Shown here piece after piece: positions 27,621-39,185 of a stretch of DNA of 64,000 bases. Made by a program: the position numbers and the translations under genes. The DNA lies in the NCBI GenBank assembly GCA_039621445.1, contig CP154955.1:9474241-9538240 (forward strand). Direction: 5' to 3'. Within the stretch, counting starts at the first letter, position 1. Every line of letters begins with the position of its first letter. The notes under the pieces were generated by a model. That model ran no database searches. It was not told where the DNA came from and was given only the letters and a program-made list of their open reading frames with translations. This DNA comes from Euglena gracilis. Its lineage: Eukaryota > Euglenida > Euglenophyceae > Euglenales.

Positions 27621-30600
27621 ACACAGACACACACACACACACACAGAACACACAAGAGATACACACTCCTCATTCTCCGAATTTCACCAACCATGGTCAT
27701 TATGGGGAGACTTGTAGCACATTTCAATTTCACCTTTCAAGGGCCTCAAATTTTGCGGCATGCATCTCGAAACCAGAAAAAGGACTGATGTTTTTCCTGG
27801 GAAAGAGCCTCAACCAAAATGTAATCAAAGAACTCGACGCTTCAGGGGCCCCAAGCTGCCAAGCAAGCCCCAACACCCCCAAGGGTCACCACAAGCATGG
27901 GTGCCTCAAGAATGCAGCCCAGACCATCGAAAACACACAATTCAATGTCCCCACTCCAACAAGTTTACCCTTGGGGTTAAAGTTATTTAAAAAAAAAACT
28001 TGGGGGCTTTTTAAAAGAGAACAAAAATAAACGCTGACTACTGCAATATGCACCAGGCTGAGACTTTGTGTGGTGCAAAAAAAAACTGTTCTCCAACACC
28101 GCGTGAGGGTTGAGAAACACAGATAAACAAGCCCAAACCTGGTGAAATTGAACTAAAGGGAACAGCTAAAAGGGGGAGGAAGGGCAGGGGAAACCAGTTT
28201 CGGTTGATGTCTACGGTGGTATCACTGCAAAAAAAAAATATTGAAAAATAGGCGTCTTGAATCCCTTTTTTGAGCTTGAGTTTCCCATCACAGATGTACA
28301 CCAGCTGCCCAAATAGCAAACAAAACATGCCAACCCACCCACCCACCCACACAAAAACACACACACACTCACTCATTCACTCACTCATGCTCACACACGG
28401 GCGCACACGCAAACCCACTCACACTCGCATACACACAGGAAAGAGAGATATATGAAACACACACACAAGCACACACAAGATGCCTCGCCAAAACAAGCCC
28501 ACAAAGAGCACCCCCCAAGCCACACCCAGCGCTCCGCCGAAGGAGTACTCGTTGGACGTCTCAAAGGAGGTCTTGGTCGCCATGCTGACGAGGGACCCCG
28601 CGGTCTTCGTCATCTGCATGCGGAGCGAGGCCATCCCCTCCTTGATCTGCAGCTCCCCGTGCTGGGTGACGGGCTGGCCGGTCTCCTGCGACAGCCCTGG
28701 GACAAGGGCATGCACCTGGGGGCCGCGCAGGGGCACAGTGAGCCGCACGGACCTGCAGCCAGGGGTTTTTTTAAGACCGGGGGGGGGGGGGGGGAGAGGG
28801 GGGGGTCCCGCGGGGGACCCACAAAAAATGGCCGAAAAATCGCAAAAAGTGCTAAAAATAGAATTTTTTCGGCGCCTGCGGCGCCGAAAAGTATATCCCA
28901 CCCCCCTCCGGGGGGACCCCCCCCCCCGGGGGGGGAGGGGGTCCAGCGGACCCACCCCACCTTCCCCCCCCCCCCAGGGGTCCAAACTTAAAAAAATCCC
29001 TGCCTGCAGCACGGGCGCGAACGCAGCACGCCGCCATACACCGGCGCGTGGACGCACCCGACCAACTTTTCTCCGGAACTTTCTCCGGGTGGGGCATTCC
29101 CATGCAAAAATGTAAAAGGTAAAAAAGGTATATAAAAAATTGGATCCCTCGGACACAGTTTGACTGTCAAAACGACCCACAACGAGGTGAATGCGTCGTG
29201 TGGGCGTGCACAGTAGCATGGGCTGGTGCAGTGCGGCACAATTCCGTGTAAGAGCAGCAGGTGGTTTGTCAAATTAGTAAGCAACATTTGATGTGTTCTC
29301 CCAAGGCTGGGGAGCCACATGAGACATCACCAGGGGTTTCCTTAAGGATTCCCCCCCGCAGGGGAGTCCTTAAGACCTTGCAGACCAGCTGGAAAAAGGG
29401 TGTGGCTGGTCCGGGGGGGGGGGGGTCCAGCCAGGGGTAGCCAGACCGGACCCGTCGAGTACCCGAAAAATGGCAACACTTTCCAAATCCAGCAGGGTTG
29501 ACAATTTTTCAGCCAAAATTAGAGGTGAGAAACCCTCTCAAAAGTGCCCTTTTTTTAGCCATTTTTGACCGAATTTTTTTAAAAAATGGCGCTTTGTGAC
29601 GGAATTTTTTCAGTCCAGCCTGGTTTTGCCAGGCAGGTCTGACTTTCTTTCAAGGACCCCTCGCATCTACTCTGGTAGCCGCATCCGCTCCAGTACCCGC
29701 ATCCCCGCATCCGCTCTAGTAGCTGCAGCCACTCCAGTAGCCACATCCCCGCATCCGCTCCGCTAGCTGCATCTACCGCATCCGCTCTAATACCCACATG
29801 CCAGCATCCTGCTCTAATGCTCTAATGCCTGCACCCCCACATCCGTGCATCCGCGAGCCAAATCCCACACCCCACAAAGTGGCACAAAATGGTCAAAAAA
29901 TCGTCAAAATGAAGAAAAAAAAATTACCAAAAATGGGCAAAAATGACCAAAAAAATGTCAAAAAATGGCTTAAAATGGCAGGAAAAAAATGGCCCAAAGC
30001 AGGAGAAAGTGGTCCAAAAGATCCAATGGAGCCAAAATTGGAACAATGGAGCCAAAAATGGTCAAGATGGTCAAAAATGTGTGAGAAATGGTCAAAAATG
30101 AGACAAAGAGAGCCAAAAGGGGCCAAAAACTAAATACAAAGCAAAAAAAATGGCCAAAAGTGGCGAAAGTTGCAAAGGTCTCCAAAAGGGGCTTAAAAAA
30201 AGCCAAAAAAATGGCAAAATGCAGCCAAAAAAAAGATGAAAATGTACAATCCAGCCCAAAAAAGCCCGTATCACCCTGCATCGCCCTGCATGGCTCTGCA
30301 TCCCCTTGCATCGCCTTGCATCGCTCGAAAGTGCTTGGGCGGGTCCTACACGGCTGGCACCCAAAAAAAAGGCAAAAAAGCCAAAATCCAGCTGGGTTGC
30401 AATTTTTCAGCCAAAAATAATTATCAGCCCGGCTGGTTAGAAACAAAGTGCTGGTTGGTCTTGAGAAAATCCCTCGGGGTCCTTTTTTCCCCGGGCCCAA
30501 ACACACCCCCTACCTCCCCACCGACCTCAATACTGAACTGCACGCATAGATCCCTGGTGTGTACCTACCCCCCCCCCTGGATATTGACCTCTTGGCTTGG

Positions 30601-30912
30601 CCTGTTTGGCCCAACCTGACCCCCCGGAAAAAAAAACCTTTCTGGTGTCAAGGATGCACTGTGAGGAATGTTTTTCCTGAAGAAGTGTCTTCTTCTGACG
30701 AAGTGGTTTGGGAACATAAACATACACAATTCCCAAGATGAAGTCTGATGGTGAAAGAGTGACACGCGAACCCAGTCATGTGAACCCAAGTATGGAAAGC
30801 GACCCCCCTGGGTTTGTTGGGCCCAACTTGACCCCCCTCCCCGATGTTGACGGGGGTGTTGGGCCAAACTTGACCCTGGTCAAAAGCCCAGGGGGAGGGG
30901 GGCAGGTACGTA

Positions 30913-30961
<49 letters not shown>

Positions 30962-32215
30962 TACACCTCCCTCTCACATGAATCATTCACACACAAACAC
31001 ACAGGCCCGCACCTGCTCTCCACAGGCCCGGGAACGCCTTAAACTGGCTCTGGGCGTGCCACCGCTTGCTGAACTCCCCCCACTCAAAGACGCCTTGCAG
31101 CATGTTGGACCCCTGGGACACCTCGACCAAGCACCTATGGTCATCCAGAATCCCCGACCCAGGCAGTCATACCCAGCAACACCAGGCAGACCCAGACATA
31201 CCCAGGCTCGCCGAGTAACGCCTGGTCACACCCAGTCACACCCCAGTCACACACAGGCGCACTGAGTCATGCCTGGTCACACCCAATCACGCCCCATTCA
31301 CACCAGGGTTCCTCCCGTTTCCGTGCTGGCCAAAGCCAACATGTATCTGTGGTTTTCGGTGAATTTCCGTGAATTTCCTTTTGAAAAAATGATGACTGCC
31401 ACATTCCATTCTGCACCGGAGCCTGTTTATTTTTGCTCCAACTGAAGCCAATTCTGAATGCTTGGAACCCACGTTTGGCCCTGCGCAATCCATTTGAATG
31501 TATGCCACAACGAGGGACTCCCCTTGCACCAACACCAAAATGATTATCATCGTACACAGGGATTTTCCCACACAAAAAAAGTAAAAAAGTCCCTGTTCGC
31601 ATGTCCAGTGCTATCAGTCCCCTCATCAGTTCCTATCCAAACCTGCAGACGAAAATTGAAATTGTCCACAAAGGAGGGGGAAAGAAAACAAAACAACCTT
31701 TTGTCCTGTAATTCTTTCTGATTGTCCAAAATGTGTTCCCAGAACCTTGTCAGTAAACTGATAAGGGCCATGGACCCTTGTGGATGGAGCCTGGGAGGAA
31801 AGGTCAAAACCAATCTTCAGGAAAAAGCAAAAAAAACCCACACTTCCGAGAATTGGAAAACATTTTTTGTTCAGAAAGGCAGAAAAATGTGTGCATCATC
31901 CCTTCAAAAATGGGTGAAAACAAGCAAAGTGCATGCAAAAAATGACAAAAAAAATCCTCAACCCTCCGCCTCATCCATGAATTTCTGTGAACTTCTGCAA
32001 TTTCCGTGAAGATGGCCTTCCACCATTTCTGTGATCCTCCATGAACTTCCATGAATTTCCTTTTCAGAAAATGGGAGGATCCCTGTTCACACCCAGTCAC
32101 CCCCAGGCACGCCCAGTCATTTCATAGGTGTTTGACCTCCACCTCTGCAGTCGTCCAGCGGTGGAGCCGGCTGGCCACGCTGGGCACCGCTGCGGTGGGG
32201 ACAGAGGTGCAGTCA
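24067..32215 (-). CDS. Unknown protein gene, eight phase-linked 3' exons, two split by introner-like elements
   Basis: Model: 32215-32137, 31121-31013, 29070-29004, 28752-28549, 27253-27211, 26442-26411, 26135-25974, 24193-24067 (TAA stop). Every junction is phase-compatible. About 270 residues are covered and no family is recognised. Readable segments include VSQGSNMLQGVFEWGEF, PQVHALVPGLSQETGQ, a Lys/Met-rich helix, and a basic C-terminus ending KTYTYMGEEENFPPEY. It has no transmembrane helix in the covered part; a hydrophobic exon near 33,884-33,793 may belong upstream. Two introns (26,410-26,136 and 29,003-28,753) correspond almost exactly to mobile elements with 8-bp target duplications. 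One of these introns uses a GC donor. Confidence 0.6.
25240..25580. repeat. GTCACT repeat family (R3), copy 1
   Basis: It is rich in AACCAGTCAGTCACT with a conserved core 'ggccactttccagtcacttt' (about 25,370). The core and the following 'gccggggtcactcaag' are shared with 37,680-38,020. Flanked by C/G runs. It sits in the intron before the last exon. Confidence 0.8.
25974..26135 (-). CDS. Unknown gene exon 7, downstream half
   Basis: Acceptor GACAG|C lies just beyond the duplicated target. It encodes KYKLSLQSGSRHRPVIWKAS and on to MIGHVVHTRVVA, with donor GGTGGC|GTACTG (phase 2). Confidence 0.65.
26146..26415 (-). mobile_element. Introner-like element IE1 with 8-bp target duplication
   Basis: The ends CAGGGGTTTTTTT and AAAAAAACCCCTG are inverted. 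The flanks are GTCGCCGT at 26,138-26,145 and again at 26,416-26,423. Inside are G/C runs and a core 'ggccgaaaatcgcgaaaagt...ttcggcgccgaaaagtatat'. It splits a coding exon of the unknown gene on the minus strand, and splice sites can be placed at its edges. No protein is encoded, so it would need a helper transposase. Confidence 0.85.
26411..26442 (-). CDS. Unknown gene exon 6, upstream half of an exon split by an element
   Basis: Acceptor gctgcAG|GGGGCT (phase 0) reads GAVEGKHGDQ, then donor CAGGG|GTTTTT at the element edge (phase 2). Removing the element and one duplicated target gives one continuous frame, GAVEGKHGDSKYKLSLQ. Confidence 0.6.
27211..27253 (-). CDS. Unknown gene exon 5 (14 codons)
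   Basis: It reads VFAANIGTREGDTQ. The donor ACGCAG|GTCAGC is near consensus, and the acceptor gcccAG|A fits phase 2. Confidence 0.55.
27302..27660. repeat. (CA)n and CACAA-type microsatellites
   Basis: Pure CA at 27,302-27,337; CA-rich variants at 27,500-27,660. Further CA-rich DNA is at 28,345-28,475, near exon 4 of the unknown gene. Confidence 0.9.
28549..28752 (-). CDS. Unknown gene exon 4
   Basis: Acceptor gctgcAG|G lies in the second copy of the 8-bp target duplication. It encodes 68 residues (VRLTVPLRGPQVHALVPG... to KTSFETSN) with donor AACGA|GTACTC (phase 2). It is the longest exon in the model. Confidence 0.65.
28760..29002 (-). mobile_element. Introner-like element IE2 with 8-bp target duplication
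   Basis: Same family as IE1: ends CAGGGGTTTTTTT and AAAAAAATCCCTG, same core. The duplication is CCTGCAGC at 28,752-28,759 and 29,003-29,010. On the minus strand each target copy contains CTGCAG|G. Splicing AG|GC to AG|G therefore removes the element plus exactly one target copy. Confidence 0.88.
29004..29070 (-). CDS. Unknown gene exon 3 (GC donor inside target duplication)
   Basis: Acceptor ccggAG|AA completes a Glu codon with exon 2, then KLVGCVHAPVYGGVLRSRPC. The donor is CTGCAG|GC, made by the copied target sequence and the first base of the element. Confidence 0.55.
29071..31012. other. Intron with degenerate minisatellites
   Basis: 29,650-29,830 is built of CATCCGCTC/AGTAGC-type units. 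29,880-30,240 repeats 'ggccaaaaatgg'. 30,270-30,335 repeats TGCATCGCCT. 30,916-30,959 is (CA)n. I see no exon. Confidence 0.6.
31013..31121 (-). CDS. Unknown gene exon 2
   Basis: It encodes VSQGSNMLQGVFEWGEFSKR and on to FPGLWRA, with donor GAGCAG|GTGCGG (phase 1). The acceptor could instead be at 31,134 (ccatAG|GTGCTT) in phase 2; both keep the frame. Confidence 0.65.
31150..32110. repeat. CCCAGTCACA minisatellite and duplicated TTCCGTGAATTTCC segments
   Basis: 31,150-31,310 is a degenerate array of CCCAGTCACACCCAGGC-like units, resumed at 32,088-32,118. TTCCGTGAATTTCC-like strings occur at 31,350-31,385 and 31,975-32,065, so the two flanks of this intron segment are related. Confidence 0.6.
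32137..32215 (-). CDS. Unknown gene exon 1 of those found
   Basis: Acceptor gcggtAG|T, donor GTGGAG|GTCAAA (phase 0). It reads DCTSVPTAAVPSVASRLHRW. An introner-like element ends 21 bases upstream of the acceptor. The upstream partner exon was not resolved. Confidence 0.45.
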
Positions 32216-32235
32216 CTACCGCCAAATGATGCATG

Positions 32236-32517
32236 CAGAGGTTTTTTTCTAAGACCGGGGGGAGAGGGGGGGGGTCCCTCCACCCACCCACCCACCCACC
32301 CCCTGGGGGGCCAGGGGGGGTCCCGGGTCTCAACTCTCCTCAAAAATGGCCAAAAATCGCGAAAATGATAAAAATAGCGCTTTTTAAAAAATTTCGGCAC
32401 CGAAAAGTATAACCCACTCCCCCCCGGAGGGACCCCCCCCCCGGGGGGGATCGGCCGGACCCACCCACCCTACCCCCCTCCCCCCCCCCGGGGTCCAAGA
32501 CTAAAAAAAAAACCCTG
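32236..32517 (-). mobile_element. Introner-like element IE3 with imperfect target duplication
   Basis: Same family: CAGAGGTTTTTTT on the left and AAAAAACCCTG on the right, with the shared core 'ttcggcaccgaaaagtataa'. The flanks are GATGCATG (32,228-32,235) and GGTGCATG (32,518-32,525), 7 of 8 identical, suggesting an older insertion. Confidence 0.75.
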
Positions 32518-32529
32518 GGTGCATGATGG

Positions 32530-34471
<1,942 letters not shown>

Positions 34472-34729
34472 CTGTGTGCGTGCGTGCACGTGCGTGCGTG
34501 CATGTGCATACGTGCATGCATGAATGTGTGGGTGTGGTTGATGTATTCTGTTGTGCTGCGTTGCGTTGCGTTGCGTTGAGTTGTGTTGTGTGTTGTGCTG
34601 CTGTGCTGTGCTGTGCCGTAATGTGCTGTGCTGTGCTGTTCATGGGTGTGGGTGTGTGCACACATGTGTGCGTGCGTGCATCCACAAGCATGCACATCAA
34701 GCTTGTGGAGGTTTGCTTCCCTGCCTGCC

Positions 34730-34785
34730 TTCCTTCCTTCCTTCCTTCCTTCCTTCCTTCCTTCCTCCTCCCTTCCTTCCTTCCG
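34730..34785. repeat. (CCTT)n microsatellite
   Basis: About 13 CCTT units abutting the left target duplication of the MITE at 34,787. Confidence 0.9.
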
Positions 34786-34786
34786 G

Positions 34787-34917
34787 GCAGGGTTCGATAT
34801 AAGGACAGGTGGGGGGGGTGGCCCGTCCCCCCCCCCTCTGCGGCCCAGCGGGGGGGGGGTTGGGGGGGGACACCCCCCCACCTAAACCATGTACGCCCTC
34901 CTTATATCGAACCCTGC
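34787..34917. mobile_element. Intact 131-bp MITE with 19-bp perfect TIRs and 6-bp TSD
   Basis: GCAGGGTTCGATATAAGGA (34,787-34,805) is the exact reverse complement of 34,899-34,917. TTCCGG occurs on both sides (34,781-34,786 and 34,918-34,923). The interior is mostly G and C runs. There is no coding capacity. Confidence 0.92.
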
Positions 34918-35288
34918 TTCCGGGACATGAGCTCACTTTTTCCCAATCTCGAACAGAATCGCATGCATTGTCCAATAAAATCGCACATGCTTCGAACGAT
35001 TTTCAGCAAAAAAAAGCAAAATATATGCAAACCGAGCCCCATCAGCTGCCTCTCTTCTGCTTGACCCCTGCCTGGCCCTCCCCACCCCCCGGTGCCTGCC
35101 AATGCAAGCTCACAAATCACCAGTCAATGCAGGACACCTGTGGTGCAGGGATGGAATGGCGTCCGTCGCATCCTCGCCCAAATTAAGGATGGAATAATAC
35201 CTGAGAAGAGCAATTGGTGCCTGCTGTACGTGCACGCAGCCGGTTCTTAGGCGGCCGATCTCGCATTTAACTCGAGGTTGGCTGGTTC

Positions 35289-35650
35289 CACACCACACCA
35301 CACCACACCACACCACACCACACCACACCACACCACACCACACCACACCACACCACACCACACCACACCACACCACACCACACCACACCACACCACACCA
35401 CACCACACCACACCACACCACACCACACCACACCACACCACACACCAACACCACACCACCCCCCACCCCACCACACCACACCACACCACACCACACCACA
35501 CCCCACACACCACACCACACAACACCACACACCCCCACACCACACAACACAACACAAAAACACACACCACCACACCACACCACACCACACCACACCACAC
35601 CACACCACACCACACCACACCACACCACACCACACCACACCACACCACAC
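35289..35650. repeat. (ACACC)n pentamer array
   Basis: Mostly perfect ACACC units with an irregular middle (about 35,440-35,570). Directly right of it, 35,650-41,030 has no supported gene. Confidence 0.97.
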
Positions 35651-37679
35651 CTGGTGGAGGAGGATCCAGGGAGGGTCAGGGGGGAATGGTCCGCCGGCAT
35701 TGGACCTGCGAGGCAGCAACATCGGGTGCTTTGGCGTTGGATTGCATGGCTGCTTTCCTGACTGGCAGGGTGGGATCTACCACAGAATTGCTGACCCCAC
35801 ATCCCTCTTGAAGTGGGCAACTCCCAATATTTGTACATACACAAACCCATCCAAATGTTTTGTTTGTATTTGTATGGCAGCCTCATACTAGTGGGCCCCC
35901 AGGAGCCTTGGTCTTTCAACCCCACCCCTGCGGCATACACGTGGGACCAAATGAAACGATCTTAGCCTTTCTCACGACCAACCCCCATGCTCCACCAGGG
36001 GCATTTTCGTTGTTTTTGATGCAAGGAGGCAAGGGCGGGGTGCCCTCGTCAAAAGGATTGGTTAGGCTTTTGTTAGGTTAGGGCTTTTAGGCTGAAGCCA
36101 GCCAGAATTCCTAAAAATTAGGTTGAAAACCAGGTCTTACCTGGGGCCAAAAAATGACCGGCGGAAACTTAGGCCTAAATCCGTAACCCTAACCCCATCC
36201 CTATCATTAACCCCATTTTTCTGAACTGGCATCCAGAAAACCACGTAAAAAATAGCCAGTGAATTCGGGAGTTCCCCAGACCCCAGGAACCGGGGTACCA
36301 CAGTGCATCACAGTTTGGGGACGGGACCATACCATGCTTACTGACCCCTGGGGGGGAGGGGGATCCTTTTCCCTGTCAAAGAAAGGACCCGACACTCACT
36401 TTTCAGAAATCAGTCGCCACTTCCTAACCCCAGGGGGGGGGGTCGGTCACCTTGGCCACTCGGCCGAAAATGGATTCAAAAGATTTTGACCAAAACCCAA
36501 AAAAATCCTGGTGCCTTCAGCGCCAGGTGGCCACTTTCCGCCATATGTGTATGTACGGAAGCAAGCTTCTGGCAAGGACCCGAGCCTGGGGCGGCTGGCT
36601 GTAAAAAAGGTTCTGGCTGGAGAAAAAGCGTTGGCTGGACCCCCTGGGGGGGGGGGGGCAGGGGGAGTGAGTCGCTGGACCGTGTGTTGGTATGGTATGT
36701 GGTTCGGTACGTCTCACACTTTCACATTTTTTGAAACCCGGGGGGGGGGGGGTCGGTGTTCTGGGGGGAATCGGTATAAACGGGGGGTCGTTCTAAATGG
36801 GGGGGTACCCAAAAAAATAGGGGGAACAAATCGAAATCCAGAAAAACTTTCTTCCCCAACAATCGACACACCCGATGACACCCATTTGATTTCTTGACAC
36901 GCTTTTTGTGCGACTTGCCCAATTCATTTTTACAATTTTTGCTTTCTGAAAGTTTCATTTTTTTGAAACTGACATCTTCCTCATAATTTCATATAATTTT
37001 TGTACCTCCCCCAAGCCCAATGAACACTGAAAATGGTGACAATCTAGACGGTCCGAACGGGGGGTGTTCATTGGGCTTGGGGTACGGTTTCTGTGTAGAT
37101 AAGGTATATGGTGACAATCTAGACGAACATGTTCATTGGGCAAGGGTGTTCATTTGGCAGAAGGGGGGGGGTAAGTTTGGTGTCATCTTTGCATTTTTTT
37201 TTTGGCACCAATGTAAATCCCAGGACTGGATGCCCAAGGGTCCACAAATGCAACAGTGTGAAGGTGAATTGCAAAAAAAAAAAAATGCGCTGAAAAAAAA
37301 ATGCGCAAAAGAAATGCAAAAGAAATCGCATTTTTGAAATTTTGAGAAAATGAAAAAAAGGCATTCTGCAAATGCATTTCGCATCAGGCAAATACGAAAC
37401 ACATCCCCCCTCTGTATAAGGACCGGCGCCTATCACCATCCGAGGCTGCAGTGGCAAGAACGCAACAGTGGCCATGAAGGGAACGGAGGTGTGATGCCCG
37501 GGCCAGTGTAATTGGTAGTTGACAGCGGCGGAGGGGAAGGGGTAAGAAGGGAGTCAGGGGTGCATCGGGAGCCCTGAGGTGGCTTCTGCCGTGTCATATG
37601 TAAAATACTTGGCCAGGCCTTTGCGGCAGCCGAACGCCGCGCTGCCCAGGCAGCCGAGCCCCTTCCTGGCCATACAATA
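35651..37679. other. No gene seen; perfect 17-bp inverted repeat
   Basis: 36,340-36,480 is a GTCACT-family fragment. CCAAGCCCAATGAACAC (37,011-37,027) is inverted exactly at 37,064-37,080, and GGTGACAATCTAGACG is directly repeated at 37,036 and 37,110. Nothing else is supported. Confidence 0.5.
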
Positions 37680-38020
37680 ATTTACCGACCCCCTCCCGGG
37701 GGTCACTCCACTTTTTGAAAAACCAGTCAGACATTTTTTTTTTCGGGAAACCAGTCAGTCACTACCCCCCCCCCCCCAGCTACAGCCCCCCAGGGGCTCG
37801 GCCACTCAGGAAAACTGGCCACTTTCCAGTCACTTTAGGCCATTTTAGGCCAAAAAAATTTCCCTGCGCCTTCACGCCGGGGTCACTCAAGTCACTCTTG
37901 TCCACCCCTGGCCGACCCCCCGGGGTGGGGGGGGGGAGGGGATCCGGGACAAAAACCAGTCAGTCACTCTGAAAAAAAAAACCAGTCAACCACCAGGGGG
38001 GGGGGGGGTAGGTCAGTGAC
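37680..38020. repeat. GTCACT repeat family (R3), copy 2
   Basis: Closely similar to 25,240-25,580 in order: AACCAGTCAG, then the core 'ggccactttccagtcacttt', then 'gccggggtcactcaagt'. Other partial copies are at 48,050-48,500, 49,440-49,560, 51,160-51,330 and 60,470-60,580. Confidence 0.8.
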
Positions 38021-38105
38021 TGAGTGATTGTATGTTTCTGGCCCCCAACCTGAAGGGAAGTTCAGGCAGGCTTCCTCTTTCCCACCCCAGAGGCAGGGAG
38101 CTCCT

Positions 38106-38330
38106 GTTTGACTCTTTTAAGACCCCCGGGGGGAGGGGGGGTCCCCCCACCCACCCAGCCTGGGTTTAACACCATTGGGGGGCAAGGCCATTTCCCATAA
38201 AAATTTCGGCACTTCGCGCCGAAACCCATACCCGGGCCTCCAGCCCGCCCCCCCCCCCGGCCTGGAGGGTCCGAACCACCCACCCCCCTCCAGGGGTCCG
38301 ACCCACCCACCCCCTCCGGGGGTCCAACAC
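38106..38330. repeat. Truncated relative of the introner-like family
   Basis: It begins CTCTTTTAAGACCCCCGGGG like the IE left end and carries 'ttcggcacttcgcgccgaaaccca', but lacks a matching right end and a target duplication. Similar to 5,800-6,010. Confidence 0.45.
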
Positions 38331-38849
38331 GGGCCACCATCCAATACCGCACGACACTCCGGCCCCGGGTGGGCCCCTTGGAGGCAGGGCCATGGCGGCT
38401 CTGTCGACCTTGGGCACTGCAGGAATGTGGGGTGCTTCTAATCCTAATCCCAATCCCCCCGGCCTGGTCCCCGGGGGGGGGGGGGTCCTGCCCCAGACCC
38501 ACCCACCCACCCACCCACCCACCCCCTGCCCCAGGAGGGAGTCTTCTGACTGTAAAAAAAAGCAGAAGAGGAAGCCTGGTTTGGGTACGGGCTGCAACCC
38601 AGGCAGTCCCCTGAAAAACCTTCAAAAAAAAGCCCACCCCAGGCAAATCTCTAAAACTACAGTCACTTTGCCCCCCCTGCACCGAAGGCAACAGGAAAGT
38701 GTGCTACAGCCTACCTTGCCAACCATGGCGTCGCTCAATATCCCGGGGAGGTCCGGACCCCCTCCCTCCCCCCATTGGGGTCCCAGCTGGAACTAGGCCT
38801 GAAGCAGGTTTGAACGGGGTAAAATTTCCGAAGTTATGGGGGGGGGAAA

Positions 38850-39185
38850 CCCAAGAAATGATCCCCCCCTGAAGACCGAATTCGGCCGCCAAAGAATATA
38901 ACCCCCTCCAGAATGCCATAAAGGCAAATGACACAAAGCGGAAAAAGTTTTGCAAGATGCAAAACTCACAAAAATCGATGAAATCAGGCCAGAAGATAAA
39001 AGAATCCATTGTGCACCTAGAATGTCAAAAAAGCTCCGAAGGGCCTGGTGGAGCATCTTTCGGCCAGTTTTGGACTTTGAAAATCTTTCCCAAATCATGG
39101 TAAGCCCTCCCCAAATAATAACCCCCTGGACCCCGAATTCAGGCGTCCAAAAGAATATTCGAAGTTTATTATGGGGGGGGTCAAA
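38850..39185. repeat. C-run/AAATAATA family, diverged copy
   Basis: It contains 'aagaccgaattcggccgcc', 'cccaaataataaccccctgg' and a closing TTTATTATGGGGGGGG. The interior A/T-rich core is related to 41,957-42,368. Confidence 0.55.

Noticed and set aside
35110-35940. 276-codon frame rich in Trp-Cys-Gly-Val-Val
   Set aside because: It is a translation of the ACACC pentamer array.
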